Of a DNA stretch of 64,000 nt, positions 1-11,199 are shown in pieces (position 1 is the first letter of the stretch; each line of letters starts with the position of its first letter). The notes below the pieces were generated by a model, which saw nothing but the letters and a program-made list of their open reading frames with translations, did not search any database and was not told the origin of the DNA. The stretch is taken from positions 5,084,001 to 5,148,000 of the forward strand of contig JAWZSP010000002.1 in assembly GCA_034401135.1 (NCBI GenBank), read 5' to 3'. This DNA is from Volutella citrinella (lineage: Eukaryota > Ascomycota > Sordariomycetes > Hypocreales > Nectriaceae). Both the position numbers and the translations under genes were made by a program.

Positions 1-975
1 CTTTGAAAGTTGACCACAGGGCCTTCTTGGTAGAGTCTGACTTGCGACGCGCCTCGAAAAACTTGGTCGACAACAAAAGGGGGTCGGCCGTAACGGTCAA
101 CTCTGGAAGATGGTTTGCATCAAGCTGGCCACCCTTCTTGTAGGCCGATGACACGAAAGGTGTGACCCATCCGTAAAACCACCATCGGAAAATGGGCGAA
201 CATGCCAGTGAGGGGTGAAGAGATGCGTCGCCATCGGGGATTATGCTGTGCGCTGGCGTAAACACAGGTAGGATAACTGATGCTGCCAAAGTAAAGCCCA
301 GGTTGCAGAGAAGGAGCGTGTCCACAACTAGACGTCTTCCGGCTGTTGGAAGAACGGCGAGCGGATAGATGACTGTTGGGGCCGTATTAACCAGGAAGAG
401 GATCAAGGAAAGACTGTTGGCTAGTGCGTGTAGAAATCGCCTGTATGTTGGGGAGGAAAAGTATGCCAGTCGAGCCAGGATGACTACAGTCTAGTCATTC
501 CTTATTAGCTAATATTACGAAGTAGTCTAGCAAGGTCGGGGCTTACCCATGCGGCGGTACAAGAAGCATCTTCGAAACGTTGTGACGATGTAGACGCAGT
601 CAAGGCATTCCAGAAGTGGATACCAACAACAAATACGGCGGCAATGATGTTGAGCGCATTGAAAAGGACATGGCTTGACGTGTAAGTAACCAGCTTGCGT
701 GATTGTTGACGGCTTCGGGCGAGTTGAGCCCAGAACAGAGCAACCAGTGTAAGGGTGCTGCCCAGGATCAACGAAGCCCTCGGGACTGCTCCGAGAGGCA
801 TGGTGGTGTTTGGATCGGCCATTAAAACATGGGCATGGTGATATGAGAGCTGCCAACGGAAGGCATCTGTACATGTGAAGGATGGGAAGTGATTTTGAGG
901 CACTCTGCCATAACCAGTCGACCGATTTACTGATGGGGCTTCAACAGACAGGATCCGAACCTTAGGGTTTATCAT
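1..975 (-). CDS. ABC-C (MRP-type) transporter, N-terminal part, cut by window edge
   Basis: Full-size ABC exporter of the fungal multidrug-resistance (ABCC) type, expected in plasma or vacuolar membrane. Only the amino-terminal end is present: a set of hydrophobic helices (TMD0, e.g. around SLILGSTLTLVALFWAQL and HVLFNALNIIAAVFVVGIHF), then the linker motif WWFYGWVTPFVSSAYKKG typical of these proteins just before the first core membrane domain. Two exons are seen, 547..975 and 1..490, joined through a 56-nt intron (donor GTAAGC at 546, acceptor TAG ending at 491) that keeps the frame. The start is taken at the ATG at 975; the in-frame ATG at 822 is an alternative, and the first 50 residues read poorly, so a missed 5' exon is possible. 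Nucleotide-binding domains lie outside the window. The substrate cannot be told. Confidence 0.8.
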
Positions 976-1261
976 TATCGAGTATCTAATCGACTAATTG
1001 AGCGTGATGGATGCTGACGGGGCCCCATGCCCAAAAGAGGAAGGTGTGGTCACTCTGCCCCCGCTCGTACAATATTACCGCTTTCAGAAGTCTTTACGAG
1101 TGGGCCAGTTGAGCCGGCAGGGTCGCCCGCTTTGACAGGAAGCGTTATTCCTTGTCACAGAGCACACAGATAAGCATCTGCTGCACCCTTCCCTTGACCA
1201 TACACAGGAGTAATCGAAGCACTCAAACTTGAATTCCAAGATACTGCAATTTGTGCGCATC

Positions 1262-2862
1262 ATGGCTCTTCGTGCAATCACAGCCCTGACGCTTGCGTTA
1301 GCAACTGTGCTCTCACCAGCCTATGCAACACCAATCCAGCAGAAACTGTTGGGTGATGAGTCTACCGAATGGCAGTCTCTCAGCTTGAAGCATTATCCCG
1401 GATATTCAATGCGTATACGGGAGCAATCCTCCAGCCTCTGTGATACCGAGTCGAAACAATACACTGGATGGCTTGAGGCCAAAGGGAAACATCTCTTCTT
1501 CTGTAAGTCTAGAGCGAGCGATATGCACCATACTTGTCTGATAATGTGGCACAGGGTATGTTGAGAGTCTCTCCGATCCTCGGAATGACCCTCTCAATCT
1601 ATGGATGACGGGTGGCCCGGGATGCAGTGGGCTTATTGGTACGTGATTGGCCATCGGCTTTACCAACGTCGCCCGAAACTGACATGTTAGGCATGATGAT
1701 GGAACTTGGCCCTTGCTTGATCAAAGAAGATGGTTCCGGCACCAGGCGAAACCCCTTCTCTTGGACAGCCAATGCATCCATGATCTTTATCGACCAGCCA
1801 GCCGGAACCGGCTTCTCTTATGTCGACGAAGGCGTTGACATGCCGTCAGACTCCTTTACTGCCGCTGAGGACGTCCACATCTTCCTCCAGATATTCTATA
1901 GCGCTTTCCCGCATCTGAGCTCGTTGCCTTTCCACATCTCAGGTGAGAGCTATGGCGGGCATTATGTACCAACTGTCGCTGCGGAGATTGTTCGCTACAA
2001 CAAGCTCGACCCTGGTTTGAGGGCTGGCCTCGAGGTTCCACTGAAGAGCGTCATGATTGGTGATGGATTTGTTTCGCCACTGGATACTACGTACGGATAC
2101 TACGACACCCTCTGCACAACCAAGCCAGGTGTCGATGCGCCTGTTTTCAACGAAACGCGATGCTCACACATCCGCGAAGCTCTTCCTCGATGCGTATCTC
2201 TTCACGAATCCTGTTACCAGAACCCTGATCCGATCCTCTGCCATGCAGCAGACTCTTTCTGCAGCGGTCAGATTCGGGCCCTGTTTGATAATGAGACAGG
2301 AGAAGGGGGCCGTGATCCATTTGATATCACGCGGACTTGCGAAGTCGACCAACTCTGCTACACTGGAGTCCTAAGAATCCAAGATTACGTCAACGAGCCT
2401 TCAATTCGCGCCGTCCTCGACGTTCCCGAACAAGTTGGCAACTTCACCGTCCTGAACGAGGATATTCAGGATCTCTTTGGGCAAGGAAACGACCTCTATG
2501 TCAACACAGCTCGAGAATTCCTCTTTATCCTCGAGAATGAGGTGGACGTGCTCATTTACAACGGCAACTTGGACCTGGCATGCAACACGGCCGGAAACCT
2601 GCGATGGACTGAGCGGGTTGCTTGGGCTGGCCAAGCCGAGTTTGTGTCGCAGGATATGCGAGTTTGGCACGCTCCAAAGGATGGCAAGGTGGTCGAGGCC
2701 GGAACTATGAAGGAGGTCGTTGTGAAGGCTGATTCTAAAAATAAGAGGCCTTCTCGTTTTAGCTTTGTCACGGTGGATAGGGCTGGGCACATGGTTCCGT
2801 TGGACCAGCCTGAAATTTCACTCCATCTTATCAACACTTGGTTGGCTGGTGGAGAGTTGTAG
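1262..2862 (+). CDS. Secreted serine carboxypeptidase (peptidase family S10)
   Basis: Removes C-terminal residues from peptides, in the secretory pathway or outside the cell. Three exons: 1262..1502, 1555..1638 and 1691..2862, with two 52-nt introns (GTAAGT..CACAG and GTACGT..TTAG); together they give 498 residues in one frame. The ATG at 1262 opens a clean signal peptide ([22 protein letters not shown]). Family marks are the oxyanion block [10 protein letters not shown], the nucleophile in GESYGG (Ser195), the Asp in [10 protein letters not shown] (Asp403) and the His in [10 protein letters not shown] (His475), so the triad is complete. Length is normal for the family. It lies tail to tail with the aminotransferase gene downstream. 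Confident call; which subfamily (CPY-like or extracellular) is not settled. Confidence 0.95.
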
Positions 2863-3221
2863 GCCTCCATAACTTGCATTTAATGAACTTGGACATATGT
2901 AGATGAGAGTACAGATGAGATTTATTGTGACTATCTTTTCCAAGTATCAACATGGAATCACATAAAACAAATACGAAGATCTCCATCATGCTGGGGAATC
3001 CTGCGATCCTTAGGAATAATCGCTCACCCTGGGCCTGAACAATCACGTCTTTCACCGCGTGCTTATTTTTGTGTGTTTGAGAGGTCCGAGGTCATGAGAC
3101 GCTGATGGTAGGTAAGGTATAGTAAAATTTCAGGACTTGACTAGACACATATTTGCGAAATTTTACCTATCTTGATGACTATAGATTTAATGCACGACTA
3201 CATATCTCACCAACTACTTCA
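2863..3221. other. Convergent intergenic spacer
   Basis: Space between the converging carboxypeptidase and aminotransferase genes; AT-richer than the flanks and presumably holding both 3' UTRs. No other feature is visible. Confidence 0.6.
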
Positions 3222-4620
3222 CTAAGCCTTTCCTTGTACCCAACCCCAGACATTTGACTCGTTCCCATACATGATATCTTTCAGCCAGTTCCGCAGCATC
3301 AACGTGTACGGGGCCACGAGGTTACCATCTTCAGTCTTGTGGCCAATATTGATGTCGGTGTCTTTGTATCTTATCATGCCAACCGGAGCCACAAAGAACT
3401 GATTAAGAGTTTCAGCGCAAATCAGACAGATTGAGGTGATGCAAGACTTACAGCAGTGCCGGTCACGAATGCTTCTAGGAGTCTCCCCTCGTTGGAAGCC
3501 TGTACCATCTCTGCCATTTTCAGAGGCCGCTCCACTGCGATTAAAGGCTGAACATATGCCGAAGGCTTCTCAAGCCTCTCCCGAGTGAGCTCCAGAACGC
3601 TTCGACGGGTCACTCCATCAAGGATGATGTCACCCAACGGCGCCGTGATCAGTTCGGGCAGTCCCGTTTCCTTGTTTCGGATGATGATAAAGAAGTTGCT
3701 TGCACCGGCCTCAGTGACGTTGTCGTCAGGTCCAAAGAGCCACAACACCTGGATAAATCCTTGTGCATTGGCTTCTTCTTGTGCAACTAGAGACGGCGCG
3801 TAGTTCGCGCCAAGCTAAACAAGGAATTTAGCCACGTGAGAATAGCCTTAAGACCCAGAATTCTCACCTTGGCGTTTCCAAACCCACCAGGCCAAGCTCT
3901 AACCTGTCCCGAAGAACAGAGGAGCTTCAGACCAGGCCCAGCCTGCCCAAACTGGGGAAACAGAACTGCGACGAGAAACAAAGTGGCCTCAGCGGGGCGG
4001 CTAACCCCCAGGGCAGCACTAGTTCCGATGATTGCTGGACGGAGGTACAGGAATGTTCCTGGCTCGGGGAGCCATCGTTCTCCATCAACACGGACAAAAG
4101 CCTCGATAAGCTTGAGAAGTTCATCAGGATTGAAGTCAGGCAAACCACCGCGTAGTGAGGATAGTCTAAGGCGGGCGCAGTTGAGGTCGGGCCTGAATAA
4201 GCGAAGTTTCATATCGAATCCACGGTACAACTTCAACCCTTCCTATCAGCCACATTAGCTATAAGCCCGCGTGCGTCACGATACTCGCCAAATTCCACAT
4301 CGAGTTCACCATGTGTCAGTTTGCAATTTTTTTTCCAGACTTACAAAGCACTCGGTTCCGTAATGCAGAACACTGCTCGTTGGGGCCATAGAGAAGTTTC
4401 CATATGGCTTGATACTTGGTGGTGCCCATCCACCATCCTTTGTCCAAGTTACAACCAGCATGTGGCTAGTGGTGCATTTCTGGGATTTTCGGATCGGGTC
4501 ATCACTCGCTGGGACTGGAGCCTCGTCAGCCGGATCGATAAGGGTTGTCTGGAGCAGCTTCGCATTCAAGGGCGCTGGGCCAGCATCGCCAGCGTCATTT
4601 GTCTTTGGTCCTGCCGCCAT
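3222..4620 (-). CDS. Branched-chain amino acid aminotransferase (class IV, PLP)
   Basis: Moves the amino group between leucine, isoleucine or valine and 2-oxoglutarate using pyridoxal phosphate. Four exons: 4345..4620, 4242 down to 3868, 3814 down to 3452 and 3398 down to 3222, with introns of 102, 53 and 53 nt; the exons add up to 396 residues without a break. Family marks: SVLHYGTECFEGLKLYRG, the arginine-rich stretch RLSSLRGGLPDFNPDELL, LRPAIIGTSAALGV, VRAWPGGFGNAK with the Schiff-base lysine (Lys217) at the exon 2 end, then LGANYAPS and VLWLFGPDDNVTEAGASNFF. No mitochondrial presequence follows the first ATG (MAAGPKTND), so a cytosolic form is likelier unless an upstream exon was missed. 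The gene sits between a carboxypeptidase and an oligopeptide transporter, which fits amino-acid use, but such paralogues also occur in secondary-metabolite clusters. Confidence 0.93.
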
Positions 4621-5517
4621 GTTGGAGCGCCGAAAGTGAATGGCTGCTTGGCGTTGTTGAAAGCGACTCAATAGCTTACTCCAACAAGAACCGTAGGGTA
4701 GTTATTGGACTACCAGTTGAAGTATTCGCTTTGAAGAACCACCATGTCATCCGAATGGTGGTTGCAAGAGGAATGCGCTTTAGGTTGCCGAATGCGGAAA
4801 TTGCGAACGAGTGGAATTTCCAAGGACATGGATATCAACAGTAGCAGTCTTGATAAGCCGGTTTAAAAGTGGGAAGTCATGAATGATAAACATGAGCAGA
4901 CTGATAGGGTAGGTGGCGACATTTTTACTTGTCAGGTGCTTCCCAAGGTAATGAAAATGGAGAGGTCATACGAACTGGGGAATTCAAGAGGGGGTATGAA
5001 CATGGGGGGATATTGAGGATCAAATGCCGATGATCGATACCGAAAACGCCACCGTAAACGCCACCGTAAAGTAAGGCCTTATCGAGTTTAGTAAAAGATT
5101 ACAAGATCAATGAGCTCGACTTGTAACATATGCGGAGATCTTCATCTCGTACACTCGTTTCTTGATGTATCAAGGAACCGTGAAGTTCAATCTCTGGTAT
5201 TACCGAGTTGTAGCACGCCCAACATATCAGACGAGCCAGCCGGGCCCCTCCGCTGATAGCAGATGAACTAGTCCAGAACGAAACCCAGATAAAGACACCC
5301 CAAAAGGGAAATTCTTTACGCGCTATCGTTAGCGTATTATGACCCTGGCCCTATCAAACAGATAACGATAAGAACGATAAGCACTGAGAGATAGCGATGG
5401 AAATAATACCCACATCTTCCCCAGCTGGAGATGCTTCAGACTGGGCCAGTGGCAAGAGCTCTGAACAGCAATTGAACTAGGCGATCCTTGTTTGTGGGTT
5501 TCATCCAGACTTGAGCT
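4621..5517. other. Divergent intergenic region
   Basis: Shared upstream region of the aminotransferase (minus) and the OPT transporter (plus), about 0.9 kb, so probably the promoters of both. A short direct repeat (GCCACCGTAAAC then GCCACCGTAAAG, about 5047-5071) is the only structure noticed; no further gene is seen. Confidence 0.5.
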
Positions 5518-8103
5518 ATGGCGCATAGTCAAGTTCAACAAGACGCAGCCTCCGACGGCGACAGCCATCTGAAGAAAACCACAGCTGAAGCTCATGATGC
5601 AGAGATTGAGAATGGCAGCATTGAGGATTCGTGAGTGTTATACCCTTCCTACTATGTAAGAGACTTTGACTTATCATGCCCAAACAAGGCCTTTTGACCA
5701 GGTCCAGGCCGTAGTGCCTCCCTTTGACGACCCAGAACTTCCCGTCAACACCTTTCGAGCTTGGTTCTTGGGCATTCTGTCAACGTTAATCTTTTCTGGA
5801 ATCTTGCAGTTCTTTCAACTGCACTCTCCACCTAGTATGTCTTCCAAAACCCAAAGCGTCTAATCTGAATCTTGCTGCTAACACCCAATTCTTAAGTCTT
5901 CCTGTCGTCCAATCTCGTCATCATCCTCACCTTGCCAGTCGGCCACCTCATGGCCCGCGTTCTTCCGAGCACCGTCGTTCATCTACCGCTCGGATGCGAG
6001 TTCAGTCTCAACCCGGGACCATTCAATCATAAGGAACACACCATTACGGCCATTATGACTTCCCTGGTATCTGCTTTCGACAACGGTTCCCTCGCGAGCG
6101 ATGCCTACGTCGCCTTTGATAAATTCCTCGGCATACCTATATCTCCGAGCTACCGACTGCTATTCCTGCTTTCTACGCAGGCTCTCAGTTTCGGGTTCGT
6201 TGGCTTGTTCTACCGTTTCCTAGTTCAGCCAGCCTTTTGCGTCTGGCCCGGTGCCTTGCCAACATGTTCCATGATCTATAGTTTTCACGACTCCAACTTC
6301 CAAAACGTCATCGCCAATGGATGGAAGATGCACCGCATGAAGTTCTTCTGGGTCATTACCGTGGCCGCAGCAGCATGGCAGGTCGTCCCATCTTTCCTAT
6401 TTACGGCCTTGACAACTTTTGCCTGGATCACCTGGATTCGACCCAATGACGTGACGCTAAATCAAGTCTTCGGCGCAACTACCGGCATGGATCTTCTCCC
6501 TCTAACCTTGGACTGGAATCAAATCTCAGGTTATCTGGGTACGCCTCTGGTTGTCCCGTCCTGGGCCATTTTGAACGTGCTTGGAGGTAGTGTCTTCTTT
6601 CTGTGGATTGTATCACCTGCGTTGCATTGGCAAAATGTGTGGTACGGCAGGTTCTTCCCCTTCTCGTCGTCGTCTACTTTTGACAACACTGGAGCCCCAT
6701 ACAACACCTCTCGTGTTATGAACCCTGATTACAGCATCAATGATGGCGCGTACGCCGAATACTCACCAGTATTCCTGTCGACAACGTCAGTTCTCTCATA
6801 TGGCTTGGGGTTTGCCTCGGTCACCTCAATTCTTGTTCATACGGCCTTGTACCATAGGCAAATGGTGTGGGGTGCTTTGAAGGCCACCTTTTCCAAGAAC
6901 GACAGCCATGAGGGGGAAGACATCCACGGCCGCCTGATGCGTGCTTACAAGCCCGTTCCTATCTGGTGGTATGCCGGTGTCTTCGCAGCCCTAATTGGTG
7001 TTAGCATGGCCTTCCTCTACGTTGAGAACACACAGCTTCCTTGGTGGGGCCTCATCATCAGCATCTTGTTGAATATTGTGTTGTTGATCCCGATTGGCTT
7101 GATGAAGGCTACCTGCAACATTACTGTCAACACTGGTGTGTTGGCTGCACTGATTGGAGGTTTCATCTGGCCGGGAAACATGATGAACAACGTCGTCTTC
7201 AAGGTCTTTACGCTTGTGTGTACATTTCAAGGCCTTGGATATATCCAGTCTATGAAGATGGGATACTACATGAAGATTGTACGTTCTCTCCATGTGGACA
7301 TTCCATATCCTCTCTAGGGCTTTTGTTAACATAGCGTTCTAGCCTCCAAGAATTACCTTCATGGCCCAAGTACTGTCCATCCTCATCTCGTGGTTGGTCC
7401 AGACAGGCGTCAACCTGTGGGCCATGGCTAATGTGAAGGGTATATGTACTCCCGAGGCTGTCAATGATGTGAGTCAGAAATGCTTCTCCTGAAGGCCACT
7501 GCTGATTATCGAACAGTTCCGATGCCCTCTAGCAAATGGATACGCAGCCAACGCAGTGTTCTGGGGATTGATTGGACCTACTAAGCTGTTCAAATCCGGT
7601 TCCATGTACAACAGCATGCTCTGGTTCTTCCTGATCGGAGCTGTGTTGCCAGTTGTTGTCTATTTGGCTGCTCGACGATTTCCAAAGAACAAGCTTCTCC
7701 AGCATGTAAGTGGCACCGCCTCAGAGGTATGCGATCCTCCGAGATCCGAGAGGAACTAACTGAATTCTAGACTCACACTCCCGTCATCTTTGCGTCCACA
7801 TCATCGATCCCACCCGCGACCGCTGCCAATTGCATCTCTTGGGGTCTTGTGGGCCTCGCTTTCAACATGCTCATCAAACGACGATACAATCCCTGGTGGA
7901 GAAAATACAACTATCTTCTCTCCTCTGCGCTGGACAGTGCCCTGGCAATCACCACATTTCTCGTCTTCTTCTGTCTCACCTACCCTGGTGTGTCCCTCCA
8001 CTGGTGGGGGAACTCTGTTCAGGATACGACTGCGGATGGAATGGGCGTGCCTCTGGATACTGTTCCCATGGGAGAAACATTTGGGCCATCTCAGTGGCTT
8101 TGA
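5518..8103 (+). CDS. OPT-family oligopeptide transporter
   Basis: Proton-coupled importer of tetra- and pentapeptides, glutathione or related peptides, expected in the plasma membrane. Six exons: 5518..5630, 5689..5834, 5897..7278, 7343..7468, 7517..7705 and 7771..8103; all junctions keep frame and give 762 residues, the usual size. The first intron ends in AAG rather than YAG. Family marks are DDPELPVNTFRAWFLG, the LNPGPFNHKEHTI block (NPG motif), many membrane helices, FRCPLANGYAANAVFWGLIGP, and HTPVIFASTSSIPPATAANC near the end with the final helices ending in a short polar tail. It is divergent from the aminotransferase. A short acidic, glutamine-rich N-terminus precedes the first helix, as in other fungal members. 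Confidence 0.95.
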
Positions 8104-8207
8104 AGAGTAGTGGTATCGGAAGGCAGCACTGGAAGATTAATTTCGTCATATTCAATATCACCGCTGATCATGAAATCAGCGTCAGCCGTCCATCAGCCCA
8201 ACGAAGC

Positions 8208-8412
8208 CTAAATATCTTGACTGACATTAACCACACTCTTTCCTGGAGACCGATGCTCTCGTAGCTGTCGAAGCGCTTGCGACCAATCCCCGCCAATCAT
8301 GCTTAGCTGCAACTAAAGGCTTCATCCGTCCTTCAACCATCCACTGTCCAGCCGCCTGGAAGGGCTTGGCCGAGTTTTTCACGTTGACAAAGTAGTGCAA
8401 CATCCACAAGGT
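8208..8412 (-). pseudogene. Relic of the C-terminus of a medium-chain (quinone/alcohol) dehydrogenase
   Basis: Two adjacent frames carry pieces that look like the end of a medium-chain dehydrogenase: AGQWMVEGRMKPLVA (upper part) and, one frame away, DWSQALRQLREHRSPGKSVV ending at a stop at 8208. The pattern (acidic-Gly-Arg-hydrophobic-Lys-Pro, then ALxxLRExRSxGKxVV) fits the last 50 residues of zinc-type or quinone reductases. The frame change and the missing bulk of the enzyme make it a fragment. Weak call, based on motif shape only. Confidence 0.3.
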
Positions 8413-8548
8413 GTTTTAAAAATGAATCCAGTATATAAGACGTTTCAAAAGAAAAGCCAGTACAACACGCAGCCTTATACACAGATTATAGAGCCATTGT
8501 AAGTACCAAAATAGATGGTATATCCAGCATCTCAACCACAGTGATAGT

Positions 8549-8710
8549 TTAGTATGAGTCGCAAACAGTGACGAGTTTGGCGGGTACTTTGTCCCTGTTA
8601 ACGACGGCTAGACCGACGTCCGGGATCTTGGAGGAATCAACTTGGCCGAGGTGAATCCTCCCGTCCTCCTCAGCAACAAAGCGCACCAGATGTGTCTAAC
8701 TTGGCGCCAT
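8549..8710 (-). pseudogene. N-terminal fragment of a fumarylacetoacetate hydrolase family gene
   Basis: From the ATG at 8710 the frame reads four residues, a TAG (8696..8698), then HLVRFVAEEDGRIHLGQVD and onward through DVGLAVVNRDKVPAKLVT before a stop at 8549. This is the typical first 50 residues of fungal FAH-family hydrolases, where a tryptophan normally stands at the stop position. TGG to TAG is the change expected from C-to-T at CpA on the other strand. The rest of the enzyme (the metal-binding core) is absent, so this is a broken 5' fragment. Confidence 0.6.
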
Positions 8711-9129
8711 GGTTACCGCTGTCTCGTGAAAAGTTGATTTGCTGTGTTGAATATGCGATGAAGAGAAGCCGCCGAGCCGGGAGTCCAGGGTGTCAATTGG
8801 GTATGAAACAATGAGGATCTTGCGAGAGGTAGCAGTGTTTGCCTCATGCGGAAGATCCAATAAGTTGATATCACTCACAGAGTGGCCTTGGATGACAATA
8901 GTCTACCTTTAGAAGGCTGGCTTACCTTTCCTCAGTAGAATAGGATGAAGGATGTTTTGTATAAATACACGGGCCACATGCGCACATCTTGCTTGGGTTA
9001 TGGTTTGATTTCAGGCTGAAATCCCTGAGAATAGTACCTAAGGACTTGTGTAAAAATGTCAGTGCATCTGATCGTAGTAATAGGTCGGCATGGGTCTGGC
9101 TTGGCTCAGCAACGCGCCGCAGCTCGAGA
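8711..9129. other. Intergenic, no gene seen
   Basis: No coding frame with codon structure, repeat or RNA gene was recognised between the hydrolase relic and the kinase-like gene. Confidence 0.5.
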
Positions 9130-9861
9130 TTAATTAGGTCTAAGTATGGTCTCCTCGTCCAGAGAAAGTGACCGAGGTCTCCAGCTAGCTAGGATAGGGA
9201 AAAACAGCTCATACGATTCTAGAAGATCCGAGACCTGCTCTTCAACGGATGCCAGATTTGATATCTGTACATCAATATCTAAGCAAAAAAGAAGCTGAGA
9301 CTCTTCAAAGTCCAAAACATAAATCTCACTCCCTACAAGGTGAAGGTTGTTCAGGTTCAAGTCTTGGTGGTAAACTCCTGCGCTCCGGAGCGCTTGTAGT
9401 GTCTTGGTAAGCAATGAGTCCAGGAAATGCATCTCTAGGCGCGGAAACCCCGATGCCAATTCGCTTGAGCCAAGTGCCAAGCCCCCAATATCTGATAAAA
9501 TTAGAACTGGCGACCCGTCCAGCTCTCCTAATCCGTGGAACTCGGGAACATAGGGCGTGTGTTGCTTCTTGAGAACTTCGTAGACCTGCTTCTCGCGATC
9601 AAAGTGGTCGGGGTAGTCGATATTCCTTTTTTTCAGTACAATCTTTCTCGGCAGGCTGGGAAACTCCCCGTCTCCTAGAATGACCTTGAAGACCAGTGGA
9701 TACTCGTTTTGAGGGGGGATCCAAACGTCCTGTCCACTGCAGTGGACCGTGTGTGAACAAAAGGTGAATTTCATCTATTTGCATGAGCATATCTGGGCTT
9801 TGAGGATATGAGACGACGAACTTACCATGGGCTCAGTATGCTGCGCACACCGCTGGATCAT
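9130..9861 (-). CDS. Small protein-kinase-like protein
   Basis: Two exons: 9826..9861 (12 residues) and 9130..9774, joined by a 51-nt intron with a GTAAGT donor and AATAG acceptor. The 226-residue product has a VAIK-like lysine strand (RKIVLKKRN), an acidic helix (DREKQVYEVLKK), the catalytic-loop pattern HQDLNLNNLHL (His-x-Asp-x4-Asn, near residue 148) and a metal-binding LDFEES where DFG normally lies. It lacks a recognisable glycine-rich loop and most of the C-lobe, so it is much shorter than a normal kinase. Such short kinase-like proteins are common in filamentous fungi and are poorly studied. It could be an active atypical kinase or a degraded one; substrate unknown. Confidence 0.65.
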
Positions 9862-10206
9862 GTTGCATAGAAAAAGTGAAACATGGAGGCTGGGAGGGGC
9901 GGCTGTATTATATGTTTAGAACGGTGGTGGCGGGGTAATTAATGGACACGTAAGTGGGAGTCTGAGACATGCACACAATGCAGCGGGGGAAGCACTTACG
10001 TTGATTTGCGTAACAATAAGTCCGATAAGAAAGCCTGCCAAGCCACATGCATCCGTTCACGTGTTGAATATGGGCACCGGGGATGCGGCCCTCAAACAAA
10101 GTCTGCCAGAGCCCGCCCATCCATGATGGCGTTTCCATGGTCGTCAACAACCCACGTCTCGCCTCCCGCTGCCAACCTTACCTTCCACATCAAGGCATAC
10201 CTATGT
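9862..10206. other. Intergenic, possible downstream relic of the next gene
   Basis: The minus strand carries an open stretch with GGETWVVDDHGNAIMDGRAL that could be a missing piece of the adjacent uncharacterised gene, but no good splice signals join them. Nothing else is seen. Confidence 0.3.
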
Positions 10207-10572
10207 TCAATGCAACCTGAATAATCCAAAGTACGAGGGCCTAAGGACATCACCCATGTAGTACATCATGAGTTCGCCGCTGTACCAAAGGCGCTGTGAA
10301 GCGACGAAGTTGGAGTAGCGTCCGGGTATTGGTATTGGTTCCCCTTGTTCATCTGTAACAACACGACCCCATTGGTCTTTGACGTAATCAACGGGCATCG
10401 TGTTTCCCATAGCAGGCGGAAGTGGCTGCCTTTCGCACTGAACCCGCCGGAGACCGGCAGAAAGCACCATACATAGTGCAAATCTGATTGACACTGGCCC
10501 CGAGCTAGGCAAGATAACGCAATCGATCTTGGTGTCGCTCTTGTTGATATCACCCTTTTTGGCTGCAGGCAT
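10207..10572 (-). CDS. Uncharacterised small protein (doubtful)
   Basis: Open frame of 121 residues from an ATG at 10572. The C-terminal half looks protein-like (DYVKDQWGRVVTDEQGEPIP, then GRYSNFVASQRLWYSGELMM), the N-terminal 45 residues less so. No domain is recognised. The frame ends at a TGA right where a continuing exon might be expected, because related-looking coding sequence follows on the same strand at about 10060-10190. It may be the surviving part of a longer broken gene. Confidence 0.35.
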   Translation of the reverse strand: MPAAKKGDINKSDTKIDCVILPSSGPVSIRFALCMVLSAGLRRVQCERQPLPPAMGNTMPVDYVKDQWGRVVTDEQGEPIPIPGRYSNFVASQRLWYSGELMMYYMGDVLRPSYFGLFRLH

Positions 10573-10770
10573 GCGTGATCAAGCAGGTCCGTGCCGAAAA
10601 TAGAGTCCGAGCATAGACTTTGATCCAAGGCACTGTGAGATCCTTGGTCTATCCGCTCAGTATTTAACATCAAAGAAATCACCTCTCCAAGACTTCCTTT
10701 CCAGAGACAACATCTCAGACAATTCTCAGACACAAAGCTACTACTACCACCATCAACTCCAATATCCACC

Positions 10771-11199
10771 ATGAAGTTCACTATCCCCCTCGTTACCGCC
10801 TTTGCGGCTGCCGTTGTTGCCAGTCCTATCCCGGAGCCAGCCACTGCCTCCGTCATCGTCGACGCCCCGGCATTCAGGACCCCTAGCACAGCGCCGGTAA
10901 AGCCTACCGCCCCTCTTACCGCTCGATGCTTCAAGGACAGCAATAACGAATGGAGCATCTACTCAGATTGGATTGAGTGGGGCGATGTTCTTCCATTTTG
11001 CTGGGATATGAAGGACAAGATCGACACTTGGCCAGATTGCAAGGACGGGGACGCAGCTACATGCACCCGAAACCTTGCTTCTGGCGGATTAGTCTGGGAG
11101 GGTTTTAAGCACAACGGAAAGTGTACTGGTGCAAGGATCGAGTCGTCTTGGTATGTTGCCACCAACAATAATAGTCTTGAATCAATCAAGTGTGAGTAA
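10771..11199 (+). CDS. Small secreted cysteine-containing protein
   Basis: Single exon of 142 residues starting at an ATG in a good fungal context (CCACCATGA). The first 18 residues form a signal peptide (MKFTIPLVTAFAAAVVAS), followed by a Pro/Ala/Thr-rich linker and a compact domain with six cysteines (about residues 51, 72, 85, 92, 110 and 141), enough for three disulphides. Tryptophans and acidic residues are frequent (DWIEWGDVLPFCWDMKDK). No family is recognised. The size, secretion and cysteine pattern are those of candidate effectors or defence-type proteins. The last codons sit on GTGAGT (11191 on), a possible splice donor, so the true C-terminus could differ. Confidence 0.75.
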   Translation: MKFTIPLVTAFAAAVVASPIPEPATASVIVDAPAFRTPSTAPVKPTAPLTARCFKDSNNEWSIYSDWIEWGDVLPFCWDMKDKIDTWPDCKDGDAATCTRNLASGGLVWEGFKHNGKCTGARIESSWYVATNNNSLESIKCE

